A stretch of DNA of 64,000 nt from Ailanthus altissimus (GCA_946807835.1 OX327683.1:32671001-32735000); one strand, 5' to 3'. Counted from the first letter of the stretch, positions 46,775-58,100 are shown. The notes: a model not told the origin generated them from the sequence alone. Made by a program: numbers and translations.

Positions 46775-49700
46775 ATGGCGGCAAAATACAAAGTTGAGAA
46801 GTTCAATGGAGGTAATTTTACATTGTGGAAAATGAAAACAAAGGCAATTTTAAGGAAAAATAAGTGCTTAGAAGCAATTGATGAAAGACCCGCTAATATC
46901 ACTGATGATATCAAGTGGAATGAGATTGACAGTAATGTAGTTGCTGATCTGCATCTAGCACTTGTTGATAACGTGTTATCCAGTGTGGCGAAAAAGAAGA
47001 CAGCAAAAAAGATCTGAAATACTCTCATAAAATTGTATGAGGCCAAATCTTTACACAATAAAATCTTCTTAAAAAGGAGATTGTATACTCTTCGAATGGC
47101 AGAATCCACTTCAGTGACAGAGCATATCAATACGTTAAATACTCTATTTTCCCAACTCACTTCCTTGGGGCATAAAATAGAGGCAGGTGAACGTGCAGAG
47201 ATTTTACTTTAAAGCCTACCAAATTCGTATGATCAACTCATCATCAACTTGATGAATAATATCTTAACGGACTTCTTAGTCTTCGATAATGTTACAGCTG
47301 TTGTACTAGGAGAAGGATAAAGACGAAAAAATAAAGAAGACAAATAGGAATGTTCGCAGTAAGCAGAAGCTTTGACAATGATGAGAGATAGATCAACAGA
47401 ACGTGGCCCTAGTGGGAGTCAAAATCATAGTAGACCAAAATCCAGAAGTAAGAAGAACGTTAAGTGCTACCATTATGGCAAGAAAGGCCATTTGAAGAAG
47501 GATTGCTGGGGATTGAAGAAAAGTGCAGAGGACAAACCTCAAGGGAATATTACAAGCATCTCAGATGATGGTGAAATTTTATACAGCAAGGCAGCAACAG
47601 TTGTTGAAAGCAGAAAACAGTTCTCTGATGTATGGCTCATGGATTCTGGAGCTACATGGCACATGACCTCTAAAAGAGAATGGTTCCATCAAATTGAACC
47701 TACCTTTGGAGGATCTGTATATATGGGGAACAATCATACTTTGGAAATTGCTGGAACAGGATCCATCAAGATGAAGATGTACGATGGTACTGTTCATATT
47801 ATTCAGGAGGTGCAACATGTGAAAGGCCTCAAGAAGAATCTTTTGTCATTGGGACAATTAGATAACACTGGGTGTAAGACCCAAATTGAAAATGGGACAA
47901 TAAAAATTCTCAAAGGCGCGCTTGTAGTAATGAAGGCAAAAAAGGTTGCTGCAAATTTGTACATGCTTAATGGAGAAACACTGCAGGAAAGAGATGCATC
48001 TGTTGCATCAACTAGTTCAGCAGAAGAGTTAACGATAATATGGCATCGCAAACTGGACCATATGTCAGAATGAGGTTTAAAAATTCTCTCTGATCAAAAT
48101 TTACTTCCTGGGCTCAAATCGGTTCATTTACCTTTCTGTGAGCACTGTGTCACAAGTAAACAGCACGGATTAAAGTTCAGCACATCCAGTTCTAGAAGTA
48201 AATAAATTCTAGAATTGATCCACTCTGATGTTTGGCAAGCACCAGTGATGTCCTTAGGGGGGCGAGATATTTTGTATCATTCATAGATGATTACTCCAGG
48301 AGATGTTGGGTGTATCCAATCAAGAAGAAGTCATATGTGTTTGAAGCTTTCAGAATATTCAGAGCGCAGGTAGAACTTGAATCAGAAAAGAAGATCAAGT
48401 GTTTAAGGACAGATAATGGAGGAGAATATACTGGTGAGGATTTTATTGCATTCTGTCAACAAGAAGGCATCGAGCGACAATTCAACACAGCTTACACGCC
48501 TCAGCAGAATGGAGTAGCAGAGCAGATGAACAGAACCTTGTTGGAGAGAATAAGAGCTATGTTGAGAACTGCAGGTTTAGCCAAGACATTTTGGGCTGAA
48601 GCAGTCAAAACCGCTTGTTATGTGGTAAATTGGTCACCATCAACAGCAATTGAGTTGAAGACACCGATGGAGATGTGGACTGAAAAACCAGTTGATTATT
48701 CTCGCCTTCATACATTTGAAAGTTCTGTGTACGTGATGTATAATCCCCAAGAAACAACGAAGTTAGATCCAAAATCCAAAAAAATGCATTTTCTTGAGAT
48801 ATGCTAATGGAGTCAAAGGGTATAGCCTGTAGGATCCCACTACCCACAAGGTCGTCATCAGCAAAGATGTGATATTTGCAGAAGATAAACTGCAAAGGAA
48901 TGATAAAGATGATAGCACAGTGAAGAAAAATCCAGAGACTACAACAGTACAAATGGAAAATAATCAAGTACAAGAAGATTCAAATTCTTCTGAAGCAGCA
49001 CCAGAGCATGAAGAACAAGAACTAGTAAATTCTGAGGCTACAGATGATCGTCGATCAACTTGTGAGAGACAACCACCATTATGGTACTCGAAGTATGTCA
49101 TAGAGGCTCATGTTGCATACTGCCTTCTAACAGAGGATGGAGAGCCAACAACTTTCCAGGAGACTTCTAAAAGTCAAGATGTTTCTCTATGGATGACAGC
49201 AATGCAAAAAGAAATTGAAGCCTTGCATAAAAACAAAACATGGGAGCTGGTTATACTACCACGAGGAAGAAAAGCCATGGGTAACAAATGGGTCTATAAG
49301 ATCAAATGGGATGGCAATGACCAAGTAGAGCGGTATCATGCGAGATTGGTGGTAAAAGGTTATGCTCAAAAAGAAGGTATTGACTTTAGTGAGATATTTT
49401 TCCCTGTGGTTCGACTTACGATAGTCAGAATAGTCGTAGCAATATGTGATACATTTGACTTACATCTAGAGCAGCTAGATGTGAAGACAGCTTTTCTTCA
49501 TGAAGATCTTGAAGAAGAAATTTATATGCTCTAACCATAAGGTTTTAAAGCAGAAGGAAAAGAGAACTTGGTTTGCAGGTTAAACAAATCTCTGTACGGT
49601 CTCAAACAGCCTCCGATATATTGGTACAAGAGATTTGATTCCTATATCATCAGCCTTGGATACAACAGACTTAGTTCAGACCATTGTACATACTACAAAA

Positions 49701-50690
49701 GGTTTGAAGATGATAATGATTTCATTATTTTGCTGTTGTACGTGGATAACATATTGGTGGCATGCTCCAACAAAGATCGAGTCCAAGAATTGAAGGCACA
49801 ATTAGCTAGGAAATTTGATATGAAGGACTTGGGACCAGCAAACAAGATTCTAGTGATGCAAATTCACCGAAACAGAAATAACAGGAAGATTTGGCTTTCT
49901 CAGAATAACTACTTAAAGAAAATCTTGTGGCGCTTCAACATGCAAGATTGTAAGTCAATTAGTACCCCACTCCATGTTAATTTCAAGTTATCCTCTAAGA
50001 TGTGTCCTAGCAAAGAAGCAGAGAGGAAGGAGATGTCTCGAGTACCGTATGCATCAGCAGTGAGAAGTTTAATGTTCGCTATGATTTGTACTAGACCAGA
50101 CATTGCTCAAGCAGTGGGAGCAGTTAGTAGATACATGGCGAATCCTGGTAGAGAGTATTAGGGTTGTGTCAAGAGGATCCTTAGATACATTAATGGTACC
50201 TCAGATGTTGCTTTATGTTACGGAGGATCAGATTTTATTGTTAAGGGCTATGTGGATTCAGATTTTGCAGGAGGCCTTGATAAAAGAAAATCCACTACTG
50301 GCTATGTGTTTAAACTTGCAGGAGGAGCTGTAAGCTAGGTTTCGAAACTGCAAACTGCTATGGCATTATCTACTACAGAAGCAGAATACATGGCAGCTAC
50401 ACAAGCTTGTAAGGAAGGAATTTGGATACAAAGATTACTGGAGGAGCTCGGGCACAAACAAGAGAAAGTTGAATTGTTTTGTGACAGTCAGAGTGCCTTG
50501 CACATTGCAAGGAATCCAATTTTCCATTCAAGAACGAAGCACATAGGTGTTCAATATCACTTTATTCGTGAAGTGGTAGAAGATGGAAGTGTGGATATAA
50601 AAAAAAATTCATACAGATAATAACCTAGCAGATGTGTTGACCAAGCCCACTAATACCAACAAGTTTGTATGGTGCAGATCCTTACATGAC
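46775..50690 (+). pseudogene. Tnt1-like copia gag-pol, broken
   Basis: Gag starts at ATG 46775 (KYKVEKFNGGNFTLWKMKTK). The zinc knuckle has Tyr for its second Cys (CYHYGKKGHLKKDC). The protease site is DSGATWHM (47643-47666). Integrase at 48232-48807 keeps FIDDYSRRCWVY, RTDNGGEY and TPQQNGVAEQMNRTLLERIR. Reverse transcriptase at 48869-50161 keeps KTAFLHEDLEEEIYML, but its YVDD box reads YVDN. RNase H at 50360-50620 keeps STTEAEYMAATQACKEGIWI. Breaks include TGA at 47015, TAA at 47211, TGA at 48071, a frame change near 48800, and stops at 49532, 50159 and 50336. Confidence 0.92.
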
Positions 50691-50783
50691 CTAACAGATA
50701 CGTAGGCAACATGACTTTGACAAAGAAGAAAGAATGGTGTGAAGACTTGATTGATTCTCAATCAAATCTCTAAGTGGGAGAAA

Positions 50784-51192
50784 TGTTGGTAGCTGACACC
50801 GTGTGCCAGCTACATAATTGCTGGCACACAATGCCAGCAATTATGCCAGCAATGGTGGACAGTCATTTCTTGGCTGTCCACCATACTAAACTCTCTCTAT
50901 AAATGGGAGAGTTTAGCAATTCATTCAAAATTAAAATTTAGAGAGAGTTTCAAAAGTTTTGAGAGATTTTTTGAGTAATTTGAGAGAATTGGGTGTATTC
51001 AAATTTTAGATTGTAAGGCTAAAACACTATAATACTTGTATTCTCTATTTTTAATAATAAAAAATTCTTCTGTCTTCGTCTGTGAATATAAATTAAAAAT
51101 CGTAAACTTGTGTTTTGTCTTACTTTTATTTTTATTATTTTTTTCAATTTTATTTTAATTATGACTCTGCATCACCCTTTAATTTCCTATCA
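50784..51192 (+). repeat. 3' LTR of the copia in PCS copy C
   Basis: It begins TGTTGGTAGCTGACACC and ends CCTATCA, with a TATA box TATAAAT at 50898-50904. The region before it (GTGCCAGCTACATAATTGCT) contains short inverted repeats of GCTGGCA/TGCCAGC. Confidence 0.9.
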
Positions 51193-51705
51193 GAAAAGCG
51201 TATAACAGTGATTTCAGGGACTGTAATTAGGAATGGCGTTGAACAAGGAATTGACATGCTGGTTCCGTCATCCCTAACAGAGCCGACTGGTTTATGTGAT
51301 TTCGATCAAAGTAATTGCAAGGGAATGCATCCGTCTACAGGCGATGTTCTGACAGTACTTTTATTGGCCCTGCCTCAACATACATGGTCTGGTCTTAAAG
51401 AAGAGAAGCTACTTGCGCAATTTAATCATTTTGTATCAATTGACAAATCTCCCTTCTCTGCTTCAACAAGAGGTAATTTTTTTCCTCCCTCAGTGTCTAA
51501 TCTCGAGGAAAGTCATTAAGCTTCAAAACTATATATCCTGACCCATTATCAATCACCCTAGGCCAGTACTAATAAACTTGACTGAAAGTTTCAATACTTG
51601 TTCTGCATTTGACTGTATTATTCATGGTTATTACAGGTTCTGCATTTAAGACGGCAGCTTCATTTCCTCATGATTGATATCCGTAGGCCGTCACCCTCTG
51701 GTTAA

Positions 51706-53258
51706 CCTTTATTGGTGAAGGTCTTATAACCATCTTTGGTATCACTGGATCGATGTTAAGAAGAAGGACACGCTGAAAAATAAGATAGAACGCTGAATTA
51801 TCTGATGGTTAACTAGGAATATTAGTTGGGTTTCATAAGGCATAGGATAATTTACTGGAGGAGTTTTGAGAATAATTTTCAATACACTCACCAAAGGTAA
51901 CAGAATTCTCTGTGTTTAATCTCACCAGTATTGCAGCCTCTCCAATTCAATGGAATAATAGCCAACTTTTTCTTACGATTAAAAATAGAGCCTCCTCGTT
52001 CTTCTTACAATTCAATGATGCCTCAGCCTATTTTATCATTAAAAGTTTATGAGCAGGGCTATATATATCACTAATCAGTAATTACTATTTGTCAGATAAT
52101 TATCTGATTTTATTTATTATTAATACAGAAGTTATACCATTTTAATTAATAATTAACATTATATGTCATATTATTTCAAATACAAATTTTATACCCAACT
52201 ATATATATATATATATAGCATTGCTCAAATTTTACACATTTTGTTAAAAGTGATTTGATATTGTATCATAATTTTATCAAGGTGAAAGATTCTTTTATAA
52301 TAAATAAAATGAGTTTAATTGATAATAGAGAATGACAACCTGGTTCAAAAGATTATTTTATACTAAAAAAAAAATTCAAAGAAGACTTTAAAACATAATA
52401 GATGACTTGAAACAACCTTTCGGATATAAAAAAAAAAAATCTTAAAAATCAAAGATAGGCAATCCTCAAAACAAAGAAATAAATAATTATATTGATTATA
52501 GGGTAAAGTAAAATAGATTAAGACGCATAATAAATTATTTTGTTATCTACACAAGTCCAAAGGACAAGGTTATGTAACAAAAAATAATACTTGTTCTAAA
52601 AGGATGTGAGCTAATAACTGCATGTTTTTTTTTTAATGTTATAACAATATACTTATATTTATAATTAGAAGCTTACTAGAATATACAACAACGATATTCA
52701 TTAAAGTACGGTTCACAGATTTAAACTCAAAAAATATCAAATTTATTTTTTCTTTTTAAATTAAAAAATTTATTTCTATTTATGCATAGGAGGTAACTGT
52801 GTAACCCCAAAAAAAAAAAAAAAAAATTGGCAACTGATTGAGAGATTAACTGTGTGGCAAATTTTTTTTTTTTGTGGCTAATAAGAGTATGTTGTTTAAT
52901 GATTTTATTCTCTGAATTGCTTTTCCGTCTCGAATTTCCCTTTTTTTTTTTGGTTTGAGAATACTAATGGGCTTGATCCCTAACTATTAGTTTTATTGAT
53001 ATGCCTCTTTTTTTTTCTCTTTTTTGAAGAATTTTTTTTTTATTGTTGTATTCTTCTGACTTTACATATATTTGAAAGAGTAAGACTCGTTATGTCTCTT
53101 AATTTATAGTTTGCGCATTTTTTAATAAAATTCTTCCTCGCTCAGTTGAAGTTTTCTATTAAAAAAACATTTTAATAGTGCAAAAATCTTGACTATTAAC
53201 CAATTAATTAAGCAATGAAAAAAATCTTGACTACGTACCCTTAACAATATGTGATTTA
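51706..53258. other. AT-rich 3' flank of PCS copy C
   Basis: No gene is seen. A (TA)n run lies at 52199-52216 and poly-A/T tracts are common. Short open frames are not convincing. Confidence 0.5.
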
Positions 53259-53350
53259 AGTAAGGCTAGTTAAATTGGTAACAATTCCTTTTATAAGTGC
53301 ATCTTTATTTGATAGAAGCTAAGGGTTCGATTCCCCCCACTTTTATAGAT
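53259..53350 (+). repeat. tRNA-derived SINE-like repeat
   Basis: It has a box A-like GGCTAGTTAAATTGGTAA and a box B-like GGGTTCGATTCC spaced as in tRNA-derived SINE heads, followed by a CCCCCCACTTTTATAGATGT tail. It does not fold into a full cloverleaf. Confidence 0.45.
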
Positions 53351-54375
53351 GTAGAAAATATTCTTAAAAAAAATAATATGTAATTTCAATTAATTAACAA
53401 ATAAAAATGCCTTTAAAAAAATTGATGGGCCTAACTAGGATTCTAAATTTGAATCGCCATACCAATTTGTAAATATAATATTATAAAAAAAATTACATTG
53501 ACAAAACATACATAAACGATCTTATAATTATACTATAAAGTATATATTTATATAAAACCTGACCAATGATATATCTTCTTTTTTTTTTTTGTCTTTCCTT
53601 TGAAGCAAAGAAGCAATGGTAATTAACGTGTTAAAATTTCCTCCAATTTTATCACTGTACATCACTTCGTCAATTAGTCTCTACAATAAAAAACGATTTA
53701 TTGCTTCTCGAGATTTCAATTAATATCTACTTACTCTCATGTGATTTTAAAAAAAATCAAAATTTCCTTATAATTATACTATTCACTATTCCGTTATTAT
53801 TTCGTTATCACTATTTTATTAATTTTAATTTTTTAATGAATTAATAACTATATTCTTGATAATATATAATTTGATAATTTTCTCCATTATTCTGTTATCA
53901 CTATTTCATTAATTTTAACTTTTTTATGAATTTATAATTTTATTCTTGATAATATATAGTTTAACAGTTTTACCCTTAATAATTTTATTATTGATAACAT
54001 ATAATTTGATAATTTTGCCTCTTATTCCGTTATTATTATTTCATTAATTTTAAATTTTTGATGAATTAGTAATTTTATCCTTGATAATATATAGTTTGAC
54101 AGTTTTACCCTTAAATAAATAAGAGTAAAAAAAAAAGAGTTTGAAAGGAATTGAACCCTTTACGTCAAAAAAAAGATCACCCATTTTCACCACTATGCCA
54201 AATTGACAATTATATAATATTTTATAAAAACTAATATATATACCTTATAACTTAATTAAAAAATTATTGATTCTAAATTATATTAATTTTAGTTATCAAA
54301 AATTATAAACAATAATCAATCTAATAATTTTAAGAAATTTTAAAAGAATTCATTTTTATAATAAGTTCTTAAAAC

Positions 54376-54468
54376 TTAATCTTTAAGTCTTTTGTTGTAA
54401 ACGTGTACATATATAATTAAATTTATAATTTATTAAAATATATTTACAACAAAAGACTTAAAGATTAA
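54376..54468. repeat. Perfect 26-bp inverted repeat
   Basis: Arms 54376-54401 and 54443-54468 are exact reverse complements (one arm starts TTAATCTTTAAGTC), separated by 41 AT-rich bases. The repeat sits in the centre of the foldback structure. Confidence 0.95.
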
Positions 54469-55549
54469 ATATAAAATATTTAGTATTCTAAAATATAATA
54501 CATACTAAAAATAAAGTTATTTTCTAGTTCGTGAATTCTACTATTTCATATTAAATAATAAAATAAACTTTTATTAAAAATTAAAAATTTAAATTATAAC
54601 TTATGAGAATTCACACAAAAAAAATTATAAACAGTAAATATTAATAATTATATTCAACTCATAAAAAACATTTCATAAAAGTTTAAATTAAAAAAAATTA
54701 CTATAAATAATGCCAAATTCTTCTATGCTCTTAAATGAGCTATTAATAAAGAAAAAATATTTTTAAATGAAAAGGTATTGATAATTATGTTTGAAACTAT
54801 TTTTTATAATTAACATAATTATCAATACATTTTTATTTCTTTTCAATTAATTTAAGAAGAATTAAAAAATGAGAAGATGTTTATAATGTGTTTCCAAAAA
54901 AAAAAACTCATTTTTGTAAGCTTATGTTAATTAAACTATATTTAAAATATTTTACACTTATTAAACGATATTTAAAATATTTTACACTTGTTATTATTTA
55001 GGATTTTTGAGTACCAAAGTTTATTTAATTTATAATTAACAATTAATCTTATTAATTTATAGGGTATATAATATGTTTGTAGACTTTAGTTTGGCCTAAT
55101 GGTGAAAATGAGTAGTTTTATTTTTGAGGTAACGTGTTCAATTATTTTCAAACTCTCTTTTTTTTCTTTAATTTATTTAAAAGTAAAACTGTCAATTTAT
55201 TTAGGAGTAAAACTGTCAAACTATATATTATCAAAGATAAAATTTTCAATTCATCAAAAAAGTTAAATTTAACAAAATAACAGAATATTTTTTCTCTAAT
55301 TTATTTAGGGGCAAAAATGTTAATTTATTTAGGGGTAAAATTATCAAACTATATATTATCAAGGATAAAATTATCAATTCACAAAAAAGTTAAATTTAAT
55401 AAAATAGTGATAACAGGATATTTTTTCTCTAATTTATTTAAGCGTAAAACTGTCAAATTATATATCATCAAGGATAAAATTATCAATTCATCAAAAAATA
55501 TAAATTTAATGTGATAACGGAACATTTTTTTCTAATTTATTTATGGGTA

Positions 55550-55640
55550 TTATCCCCCATAACAACGTTCTCTTTCAGGCCTTTCAACCAATCAATACAA
55601 CCCTGAAAAGCGACTTTTGCTAAAACTCGAGCGGTTTCTT
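55550..55640 (-). pseudogene. Fragment of plastid rpoC2 (NUPT)
   Basis: On the minus strand the sequence reads [20 protein letters not shown] then LKENVVMG, which matches the plastid RNA polymerase beta'' subunit. It is about 90 bases long, shows substitutions, and lies between two tandem subrepeat units of the foldback right arm. Confidence 0.75.
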
Positions 55641-56255
55641 AAAACTTGCTTTGTATATAAAACTTTGAGTATTCAGAGATGTTTAGGAGTAAAATTGTCA
55701 AACTATATATTATCAATTCATCAAAAAAATTAAATTTAAAAGAATAGTGATAATAGAACATTTTTTTCTCTATTTTATTTAGGGCAAAACTATCAATTTA
55801 TTTAAGGATAAAATTGTAAAATTATATATTATCAAAAATAAAATTATCAATTTATCAAAAAAGTTAAATTTAGATAAAAATTTCAATTCATCAAAAAGGT
55901 TAAATTTAACAAAATAGTGATAACGAAACATTTTTTCTAATTTATTTAAGGGCAAAGCTGTTAATTAATTTAGGGGTAAAATTATCAAATTATAAATTAT
56001 CAAAGATAAAATTATTAATTCATTAAAAAAGTTAAATGTAACAGAATAGTGATAATGACTATATATTGTCAAAAATAAAATTATCAATTCAACAAAAAAA
56101 AGTTAAATTTAATGAAATAGTGATAATGAATATTTTTCTCTAATTTATTTAGGGTAAAACTGTTAATTTATTTAAGAGTAAAATTGTTAAATTATATATT
56201 ATTAATTCATAAAAAAAAAATTAAATTTAGCGAATAGTGAAAAATGAAACAGTAA

Positions 56256-56335
56256 CAGCGGCCAGAAGAAAAGATTGAACACTCAAGGCTTCAAGCTCTT
56301 CACATGTCAAACACCTGACTCAACAGAGTGAGTCT
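56256..56335 (+). other. Possible fourth PCS leader remnant
   Basis: GCGGCCAGAAGAAAAGATTG, a CTTCAAGCTCTT segment and TCAAACACCTGACTCAA resemble the leader of PCS copy A (about 9256-9315); the last 17 bases are identical. No PCS exon 1 follows, so only a leader scrap would remain. Confidence 0.4.
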
Positions 56336-56682
56336 TCCTTATGATGTCTTAGTAGAGATACTTTTTAGATTGCCTGTGTAAGTCTCTGCTGCAATTACAG
56401 GGCGTATCCAAACAATGGCAGTCTTTGATTTTTGATCCCGAGTTTGCTGAATTGGACAGAAAAAAACAAGTTTTAAGTAAATTAAAAACCTCTCTTTTAA
56501 TTAATTTTTCTCATATAATATATATCCACATAAGAACCATGTCAATAAACTTTAAACAATCGTTAGAAAACAACCATACAGCACAAGGGTGGGAGAGGTG
56601 TAATGTACTCTAGAACAAATTTTAACCAATCCTTAGATAAGCACAGACCAGACCTCAGATAAAATTTTATTAATGAGGTTAC
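56336..56682. other. No gene recognised
   Basis: Mixed sequence between the PCS leader scrap and the LRR exon. An open frame at 56425-56613 has no recognised domain. Confidence 0.4.
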
Positions 56683-56758
56683 CTTCTTTGCATTGATTAG
56701 TGAAAGTTCTTTCAAAGCCTCCCCGGGTGTTTCCAAGAATGCAACAATAGATTCATGA
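56683..56758 (-). pseudogene. RAD7-like LRR protein exon remnant
   Basis: On the minus strand an exon-like stretch reads ESIVAFLETPGEALKELSLI and ends NAKK before a GTAACC donor; a CAG acceptor lies upstream. It resembles leucine-rich repeats of plant DNA-repair RAD7/rhp7-like proteins. No other exon is clear nearby, so it is probably an isolated remnant. A different LRR protein is possible. Confidence 0.45.
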
Positions 56759-57433
56759 CTGTCATGTCATATTCACAATACGGGAGAAAAAGTTAATAGT
56801 TATTGCACTAGTACGAGGATAGCATCTGCTGTGAGCATCAAACGTGGCTAGAAAACTCATTGACGATATGACAACAAGAACACAACATTAGCAAATATAT
56901 TCACATCCCTGAAACAAAAGTATTCTTCAACACATCTTAAAATAGTTTTCCAACATAGATCTGAATGAACCAGATGATATCAGTTTTTAGAAATAACTTC
57001 TTTCTCTACAGCTTAATTTCTGCCTGAGAAAATTCACACTTACGCAGATAGTTTTGAAAGAGCAACAGTGCAACACCTTTAGTCCCATAACTTGAAGAAA
57101 ATTATAAGACAATTTTTGAAGAAATGCAACTCCCCTGCTTCGTGTATTTTTTTAGAGATGATTTAAATCTATCACCTATACGCTATAGCAACAGTAGTCA
57201 TAACAGGCTAAACATTTAACTAGAAAATGCCATATTATCCAGTGTAAACTGTCGGTACCACTCCCAATTGACATCAATGCCGCGAAAAAGGAATAATGAC
57301 ATGTTGAGTTGTTGTTCACGTAAAAATTGAGTGAAAAGATAAAAATATTTATAAAGAGAAGTGTCACATTATTTAATAGGTTAGACTTTTTAATTAGATG
57401 TTAGATTTTTGATCCAATACCTTAACAGTAGTA
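56759..57433. other. No gene recognised
   Basis: Less AT-rich than its surroundings, and it may include introns or exons of the same decayed LRR gene on the minus strand, but I cannot place further exons. Confidence 0.4.
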
Positions 57434-57653
57434 TTAAAATTAAGTTTTGAAGTTTGAAAATATGAATAAACACTCTGTGTGTCGAACGAAACTCTGGTAT
57501 TACTCTCCCTATTGGTGAAAATTTCAGTTGAAAGAGAATTGTTAAATTAAAACTGAGTTTTGAGGTCCAAAAGTGTGAATAGATACTCAGTATATTAAAT
57601 GAAATTTCGGTGTTACTCCCCCAACCGTGGAGGTTTTATTCGAAAGAGAGATT
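57434..57653. repeat. Two tandem units of about 110 bases
   Basis: Units at about 57434-57540 and 57542-57653 share TTAAAATTAAGTTTTGA-like, GTGAATAGATACTC-like, TATTACTCTCCC/TGTTACTCCCCC and GAAAGAGA blocks. The family is unknown. Confidence 0.7.
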
Positions 57654-57837
57654 GTTGAATTATTGTCTCGTATAAGGAATGAGTGAAAAAATAAAAAAAT
57701 TTATAAAAAAAAGAGCTAATCTTTTGAATTGAATGTTGAACCCTTAGCCCAGTCCTCTAACATGGCCAACAGACGAGAGCTGACTGAACATATTATAAAG
57801 AGATCCAAATCGGAAGTCCGATAAGTTTGAAGCGGCA

Positions 57838-58100
57838 GTGGTGATCAAGATTGCCAGCGTGGAAGAATGGCAGTCCTATCGGCGATGGCGAATCCAGAAT
57901 GGCAGTCCATCAACGATGGCGAATCGAGACTGGCAGTCCGGCCAATTTCAAGCAACAATGGCGATTCAGGCTGGCAGCATGGGAGATTGGCTGGCAATTT
58001 GGTGGGCGGTGGGCAAACAGAAGGTGGTAACGTGGGAGAGTGGCAGTCCGGTAAATTTCAAGCATCAGTGGCTCTGTTGCTTTGGTCCCCAGCGGTAGTT
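57838..58100 (+). repeat. GC-richer region with repeated TGGCAGTCC motif
   Basis: TGGCAGTCC occurs at about 57868, 57900, 57933 and 58042, usually after GAA or GAG and before or after a GGCGATGGCGAAT or AATTTCAAGCA block. Two overlapping open frames (57838-58098 and 57867-58265) cover it. Neither has a recognised domain, and both contain the repeats, so a protein is doubtful. Confidence 0.6.

Larger units (their letters stand above)
46208..51192 (+). mobile_element. Ty1/copia retrotransposon in exon 7 of PCS copy C
   Basis: LTRs at 46208-46665 and 50784-51192 are flanked by a perfect 5-bp target duplication GAAAA (46203-46207 and 51193-51197). A good primer-binding site (AGTGGTATCAGAGC) starts at 46666, and a purine tract TAAGTGGGAGAAA precedes the right LTR. 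The total is 4.99 kb. The order gag, protease, integrase, reverse transcriptase, RNase H identifies copia (Tnt1-like in sequence). Confidence 0.95.
44962..51705 (+). pseudogene. Phytochelatin synthase pseudogene, copy C
   Basis: Exons kept: exon 4 44962-45125, exon 5 45274-45325, exon 6 45637 to about 45890, exon 7 45972-46207 plus about 51198-51475, and exon 8 51637-51705. Exons 1-3, with Cys56, are absent. Exon 4 keeps His162 ([12 protein letters not shown]) and the canonical Asp180 ([14 protein letters not shown]). Exon 6 shifts frame and stops at TAA 45856. A copia element splits exon 7 after GGTGAAAA. One extra A near 51450 shifts the end of exon 7. The rest of exon 7 still reads cleanly ([29 protein letters not shown]), so decay is fairly recent. 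Confidence 0.9.
53760..56240. repeat. Large inverted-repeat (foldback) structure with tandem subrepeats
   Basis: The left arm (about 53760-54200) and right arm (about 55075-56240) are inverted copies. Both contain degenerate tandem units of roughly 100-130 bp around AAAACTGTCAAACTATATAT, ATCAATTCATCAAAAAAGTT and AATTTATTTAGGGG. The right arm has more units. At the inner side of each arm lies a tRNA-like segment (box A-like GGCATAGTGGTG, box B-like GGGTTCAATTCC). No transposase is seen. Confidence 0.75.

Noticed and set aside
53259..53350. Functional nuclear tRNA
   Set aside because: Box A- and box B-like motifs are present, but no acceptor or anticodon stem pairs, so a SINE head is the better reading.
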